From positions 43,423,090-43,487,089 of the forward strand of contig OZ035963.1 in assembly GCA_964034945.1 (NCBI GenBank): a stretch of 64,000 nt of DNA. Reading direction: 5' to 3'. The notes under the pieces were generated by a model that saw only the letters and a list, made by a program, of their open reading frames with translations, did no database searches and was not told the origin of the DNA. The position numbers and the translations under genes are program-made. Source of the DNA: Chrysopilus asiliformis. Its lineage: Eukaryota > Arthropoda > Insecta > Diptera > Rhagionidae. This document shows, piece after piece, positions 59,785 through 64,000 of this stretch (positions within the stretch are counted from its first letter, which is position 1; each line of letters begins with the position of its first letter).

Positions 59785-62655
59785 TTATTTTAACAAAGCT
59801 TTCAGAGATTCTAAGCTAACACAAAAATCAATATTATAATACATAGAGTTAAATGAACGCGACATAGACGATACTGGTTCATTTAAGCCGTAATTCGTAC
59901 GATGGTGACGAATACTTAAAAAATCAGAGTTTCTGAGCATTCTAGTAGGTGCCATTATATTAATTTTGGACAATAGGTGAGGGGAGCTAACCAACCCCGT
60001 CAGTAATTTAAATACAAAGCATATTTTAAAATTTTGCCTACGCTCTTTTAGCGATTTTAAATCAAGTAGCCTTAATCTACTGGCATAAGGGGGGAGAATT
60101 AAGGAGTTTTCCCAAGGCAATTTATTAAGAGCGAATCGCAAAAACTTTTTTTGGACACTTTCAATTCTATCCGCATGAATAGAATAAAATGGGTCCCAAA
60201 CAATAGAACAATACTCCAAAATAGGACGAACGAAACAAAAGTATAACAATTTAGTAATAAAAGGGTCAAAAAATTCTTTGCACCATCTTTTTACAAACCC
60301 AAGAGTTGAATTGGCTCGACTCACCATATGATTAATGTGGTCCACAAAAGTAAGGCGAAAGTCAAAGAATACACCAAGATCCTTAATTATATTAATTCTA
60401 GATAAAATACTCCCATCAAGGGAATAGTCAAAAAATAGAATATCTTTTTTTCTGCTAAAACTAAGAATGGAACACTTACTAACATTTAAGACCATACAAT
60501 TTTTATCGCACCACACACAAAAATTATGCAGGTCAATCATTAAAAGACTATGGTCAAGCGTATTACACACAGTTCTATAAATTTTCATATCGTCAGCATA
60601 AATTAAAATATTACTGTAGAGAAATACTAAGTCGATGTCGTTTATAAATAAAATAAATAGTAGAGGACCAAGATGGCTTCCTTGTGGTACTCCCGATCGG
60701 TTCAAAATTGGCTTAGAAAAAGAATTACGAAATAATACATTCTGTACCCGACCATTGAGATATGATTTAATCCACCTAATAAATAGTGCCGGGAAACCAA
60801 GAACAGAGAGTTTGTATAATAAAACATCATGTGATAATCTGTCGAAGGCTTTAGTGAAATCAGTGTAAACACAGTCCACTTGTAGCCCATCTTCAATGTT
60901 AGTTTGACAGAAAGTGGTAAATTCAGTTAAATTAGTTTCAGTAGATCTTTTTTTTACAAAACCATGTTGAAAAGGATTAATAATCGATTTTACATGGAAG
61001 TTTAAACGCGAACAAATCATAGCCTCAAAGAGTTTCGGAATACAGGACAGTTTCGCGATTGGTCTGTAATTTGAGATATCTTCTCGATTTCCTTTTTTGA
61101 AAAGAGGAATAATATAGGATGATTTCCATATCGAAGGGAAAATTCCAGATCGTATTGATAAATTGAATAAATGCGCTAAAGGGCGACTTAAATTAATGTC
61201 ACAATTTTTTAAAACAGCAGAAGGAACGCCATCAGGTCCACATGAAAATTTACTATCTAGTGTCTTAATACTGTCAATAATATCACATTCGTCAAGAAAT
61301 AAATCCTTCATAGTTAAAGTCGTCAAAGGAATATTTTTTAAGTATTTAAAATACGTATAATCTATATCACAGTTTGAATCACAAAAAGCAGATTGAAAAA
61401 AGTCTGCAAAAAGATTGCAGATAATATCTGTGTCAGAACTCTTAATATTGTTTAAAAATAACGATATTGGATAATCATTGACTTTCCTCTTACTGTTAAC
61501 GAAGCTCCAAAAAGATTTAGGATCAGATTTGAGATTCTTTCGAATATTTGAAACATATATCTGATAAGAGGCATTAGCTGCCATCAAGAACTCTTTTTTG
61601 GCATGCAAATAATTCTGAAAGTCATAGTCTGATTTAGAGTAAAAATAAAGTTTCCAGCATTTGGTTTTTAAATTACGTAAGTGACATATTTCCGAATTGA
61701 ACCAAATAGGATGCACTGATTGATTTTTTAAGCACGTATACGGTACTGTAACCGCGAAAACATTGAAAACATATTGATAAAAGTAAAACGTGGACTGATC
61801 AACATCAATTTCATTAAGAACATCGAACCAGGAACAATTATTGAAAAGATTAGACATCTCTGAAAAATTTGCCTTTTGAAAATTAAATTGAAATTTGGAG
61901 TTAGAAAAATTATTTGAACTAATATAGTCAGTATTAAAAAAACAAGAAATCGCCGGATGATGTCCAACAACAGGAAACATCGGAGAATCACAAGAATAAA
62001 TTGTAGTAGATGAGGCATCAGATGAGAACACCAAATCCAGAATTCGCCCATTTACATTAGTCACATGGTTCACTTGGCAGAGATTTTTGGAATAAAGATC
62101 ATCTAAGAACTCTGCAGTTGATTGGCATGATGTGTTTGGGATCAGGAAATCGTCATCATCAGATGGTGACCAGGTCACAAGAGGAAGGTTGAAGTCACCA
62201 AAAATCAAAATGTCATCTTCGGGATCCATTAGGTTGTCAACGAAATCAATCGCGTCACAAAATGATTGATAAATTATTGTTGCTGAAGACGGCGGGATAT
62301 AGAAAATGACGACGTAGATAAGCCTTGAAGCAATATTTGTAGATATACATAGAAATTCCAAAACGTTAGGCACAGGAACCTCTACTCTTCTAGATGGGAA
62401 AGATGAACGCACCGCACACATTATGCCTCCACCAACAGGTGCATCATGAGATTCGTGTCGATCCCGTCGAAAAACGTTGAAGTTCGATGAAAATATTTCG
62501 CCATTAAAAAAACTAGCATTTAGCCACGTTTCGGTGAAGCAAACAATATCGTAATCGCAATCAGATGAAGATGAAAAAAATTGAGATAATTTAGAACGGA
62601 TTCCATTTACGTTTTGGTAGTAGATAGCGAGTTGACTACACCGTTTTTTGAAGAA
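59785..62655 (-). CDS. ORF2 of element E: endonuclease and reverse transcriptase
   Basis: The frame is open from 62655 to the stop at 59785. Its first ATG is at 62421, but the endonuclease already starts upstream with IYYQNVNGIRSKL (about 62628) and FTETWLNAS. Starting at that ATG would remove catalytic residues. From the slippery site it gives 952 residues. Motifs: GDFNLPLVTW and GHHPAI (endonuclease); SNYRPIAKLSCIPKLFE, QHGFVKKRST, DFTKAFDRLSHD, SGVPQGSHLGPLLF and YADD at 60589-60600 (reverse transcriptase); then VRPILEYCSIVWDP. No internal stop or missing motif was seen, so the enzyme may be functional. It makes DNA from the element RNA at a nicked target. Confidence 0.9.
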   Translation of the reverse strand, partial: FFKKRCSQLAIYYQNVNGIRSKLSQFFSSSSDCDYDIVCFTETWLNASFFNGEIFSSNFNVFRRDRHESHDAPVGGGIMCAVRSSFPSRRVEVPVPNVLEFLCISTNIASRLIYVVIFYIPPSSATIIYQSFCDAIDFVDNLMDPEDDILIFGDFNLPLVTWSPSDDDDFLIPNTSCQSTAEFLDDLYSKNLCQVNHVTNVNGRILDLVFSSDASSTTIYSCDSPMFPVVGHHPAISCFFNTDYISSNNFSNSKFQFNFQKANFSEMSNLFNNCSWFDVLNEIDVDQSTFYFYQYVFNVFAVTVPYTCLKNQSVHPIWFNSEICHLRNLKTKCWKLYFYSKSDYDFQNYLHAKKEFLMAANASYQIYVSNIRKNLKSDPKSFWSFVNSKRKVNDYPISLFLNNIKSSDTDIICNLFADFFQSAFCDSNCDIDYTYFKYLKNIPLTTLTMKDLFLDECDIIDSIKTLDSKFSCGPDGVPSAVLKNCDINLSRPLAHLFNLSIRSGIFPSIWKSSYIIPLFKKGNREDISNYRPIAKLSCIPKLFEAMICSRLNFHVKSIINPFQHGFVKKRSTETNLTEFTTFCQTNIEDGLQVDCVYTDFTKAFDRLSHDVLLYKLSVLGFPALFIRWIKSYLNGRVQNVLFRNSFSKPILNRSGVPQGSHLGPLLFILFINDIDLVFLYSNILIYADDMKIYRTVCNTLDHSLLMIDLHNFCVWCDKNCMVLNVSKCSILSFSRKKDILFFDYSLDGSILSRINIIKDLGVFFDFRLTFVDHINHMVSRANSTLGFVKRWCKEFFDPFITKLLYFCFVRPILEYCSIVWDPFYSIHADRIESVQKKFLRFALNKLPWENSLILPPYASRLRLLDLKSLKERRQNFKICFVFKLLTGLVSSPHLLSKINIMAPTRMLRNSDFLSIRHHRTNYGLNEPVSSMSRSFNSMYYNIDFCVSLESLKALLK

Positions 62656-63224
62656 TTAGATCGTGATTGATGATTGCGAGGTCTAATTTGAAATTCTTTT
62701 ACTATCATATCTGGGGACCAAAAATTTCCATTCAAAATTTCCAAAAAGCAGTAATTAGGAACGAAGATTTTGAACGAAGATACTGATGCTTCCGGTTTTT
62801 GAGGAAATTTAAAACATTTTATTGTGTCGTCACTTTTAAAATTGTAGTGCGATTTAACGTAGTTGACGACATCATCCGAAGTTGTAGAAGGATCAAGTCG
62901 TGAAATGAAAAGAGTTTTCGGTCTACTTATCGTTTTTAACATAAATCCAGTAGTATTCGCAGAATGCGCAGAATTTTCAGAGTTTTCCTTCACTACGTTG
63001 TCAATGATTTCTCGTGCCAAGTTAGCAGTCGCAATAGGTGAAATACTATTGGAAGATAAATCTGAATCAGAAATTGACGCAGATGTTAAAGCCATACAAT
63101 TATCGATGGGATTTAAATTGGCAGTTAAGTTTGAACTGGTGTTAGCGATTATGGCACTATTTTTCGAAGCCATCGTGCAATCCTCGGTGTTTAATATATT
63201 GTTTGACTCATCACGTTCTGCCAT
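62607..63224 (-). CDS. ORF1 of element E, RRM-like RNA-binding protein
   Basis: 205 codons from ATG 63224 to TAA 62607-62609. The first 95 residues are Ser/Asn/Ala-rich and probably disordered. From about residue 103, KTLFISRLDPSTTSDDVVNYV, then VSSFKIFVPNYCFLEILNG, then FWSPDMIVKEFQIRPR form the RRM-like domain common in ORF1 proteins of this group. The basic end RPRNHQSRSNSSKNG contains the frameshift heptamer. The protein would coat element RNA. The frame also continues upstream into satellite sequence, so the true start could lie in a lost 5' part, but the ATG fits. Confidence 0.8.
   Translation of the reverse strand: MAERDESNNILNTEDCTMASKNSAIIANTSSNLTANLNPIDNCMALTSASISDSDLSSNSISPIATANLAREIIDNVVKENSENSAHSANTTGFMLKTISRPKTLFISRLDPSTTSDDVVNYVKSHYNFKSDDTIKCFKFPQKPEASVSSFKIFVPNYCFLEILNGNFWSPDMIVKEFQIRPRNHQSRSNSSKNGVVNSLSTTKT
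62643..62649 (-). promoter_or_regulatory. Candidate -1 ribosomal frameshift site, A AAA AAC
   Basis: On the minus strand, in ORF1 frame, the codons are TCA AAA AAC, giving the canonical slippery heptamer A AAA AAC. A shift of -1 continues as CGG TGT AGT, exactly in the ORF2 frame (62643 to 62421 is 74 codons). ORF2's frame is closed by TAA at 62656-62658 just before the heptamer. A possible stem GTAGT/ACTAC begins three bases downstream. Confidence 0.6.
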
Positions 63225-63236
63225 GTAGCCAGTAAA

Positions 63237-64000
63237 ACTGACAGACTGACAGACAGACTGACAGACTGACAGACTGACAGACTGACAGACTGACAGACTG
63301 ACAGACTGACAGACTGACAGACTGACAGACTGACAGACTGACAGACTGACAGACTGACAGACTGACAGACTGACAGACTGACAGACTGACAGACTGACAG
63401 ACTGACAGACTGACAGACTGACAGACTGACAGACTGACAGACTGACAGACTGACAGACTGACAGACTGACAGACTGACAGACTGACAGACTGACAGACTG
63501 ACAGACTGACAGACTGACAGACTGACAGACTGACAGACTGACAGACTGACAGACTGACAGACTGACAGACTGACAGACTGACAGACTGACAGACTGACAG
63601 ACTGACAGACTGACAGACTGACAGACTGACAGACTGACAGACTGACAGACTGACAGACTGACAGACTGACAGACTGACAGACTGACAGACTGACAGACTG
63701 ACAGACTGACAGACTGACAGACTGACAGACTGACAGACTGACAGACTGACAGACTGACAGACTGACAGACTGACAGACTGACAGACTGACAGACTGACAG
63801 ACTGACAGACTGACAGACTGACAGACTGACAGACTGACAGACTGACAGACTGACAGACTGACAGACTGACAGACTGACAGACTGACAGACTGACAGACTG
63901 ACAGACTGACAGACTGACAGACTGACAGACTGACAGACTGACAGACTGACAGACTGACAGACTGACAGACTGACAGACTGACAGACTGACAGACTGACAG
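63237..64000 (+). repeat. Satellite array 6, (ACAGACTG)n, continues past the window
   Basis: At least 764 bp, perfect after the shortened unit near its start (ACTGACAGACTGACAGACAGACTG). It continues to the last base, so the true end is outside the window. Confidence 0.97.

Larger units (their letters stand above)
59638..63236 (-). mobile_element. Near-complete non-LTR retrotransposon E, opposite orientation
   Basis: It lies on the minus strand, about 3.6 kb, with a 3' tail of TAAA units (59638-59660 on the plus strand reads TATTTATTTATTT). ORF1 (205 codons) and ORF2 are both free of stops. Only about 12 bp precede the ORF1 ATG, so the 5' end may be slightly truncated. Motifs fit the Jockey/CR1 group; I cannot name the clade. 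It interrupts the satellite in the opposite direction to the R1-type copies, and with one copy its target preference cannot be judged. Confidence 0.9.

Noticed and set aside
62863..63228. 121-codon plus-strand frame opposite ORF1 of element E
   Set aside because: It is the antisense of the ORF1 frame, which has the RRM-like motif and lies correctly ahead of ORF2.
28137..64000. A CRISPR-like array or a telomerase-type repeat
   Set aside because: There are no spacers, the unit is a simple octamer, and it is not the common insect TTAGG repeat.

Overview
The window looks like AT-rich, transposon-packed DNA from an insect. The evidence is the mix of elements: Ty3/gypsy, R1-type and Jockey/CR1-type non-LTR retrotransposons, piggyBac-like and PIF/Harbinger-like elements, and a transposase fragment with the N-terminal domain common in insect elements. 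A dipteran is a guess from composition and element types; nothing here fixes the species. I found no rRNA or tRNA gene, no CRISPR array and no complete host gene.

Positions 1-28136 are intronic and intergenic DNA. Two exon-like blocks on the minus strand (27134-27340 and 11430-11564) have GT-AG borders, lengths divisible by three and matching phase 1-1 junctions. They are the best evidence for a host gene. The roughly 15.6 kb between them holds a young Ty3/gypsy element (12144-17506) with 225-bp LTRs differing at two positions, an uninterrupted 1396-codon gag-pol frame and a TTTA target duplication. Around it lie decayed DNA transposons, several with clear target duplications (TTA for Harbinger-like, TTAA for piggyBac-like). 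They include a three-level nest at 2781-4764, a 1.6-kb hairpin made of two facing Harbinger transposase fragments at 5579-7186, a spliced Harbinger remnant at 9467-10446, and three miniature elements at 23642-25553.

Positions 28137-64000 are a satellite built from the octamer ACAGACTG, about 27 kb in six arrays, which runs off the right edge. It starts directly at the GACAGAC-rich end of a dispersed repeat, so it probably grew from that microsatellite. Four R1-type non-LTR copies (31341-31892, 35087-35565, 45763-49271, 55933-56460) sit in it. All have the same orientation, all end in poly(A) followed directly by GACTGACA, and three of four start after ACTG (the fourth after ACTGA). This fits a lineage that targets the octamer. 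A fifth element (59638-63236, opposite orientation, TAAA-type tail) is nearly full length. Its two open frames appear to be joined by a canonical -1 frameshift heptamer.

The most promising new system is the pairing of an octamer satellite with a family of R1-type retrotransposons specific to it. That family has a 3' UTR hairpin supported by compensatory changes. The second is the frameshift-type ORF1/ORF2 junction in the neighbouring element. The very long minus-strand open frames through the satellite are artefacts, because the octamer has no stop codon in any frame on that strand.
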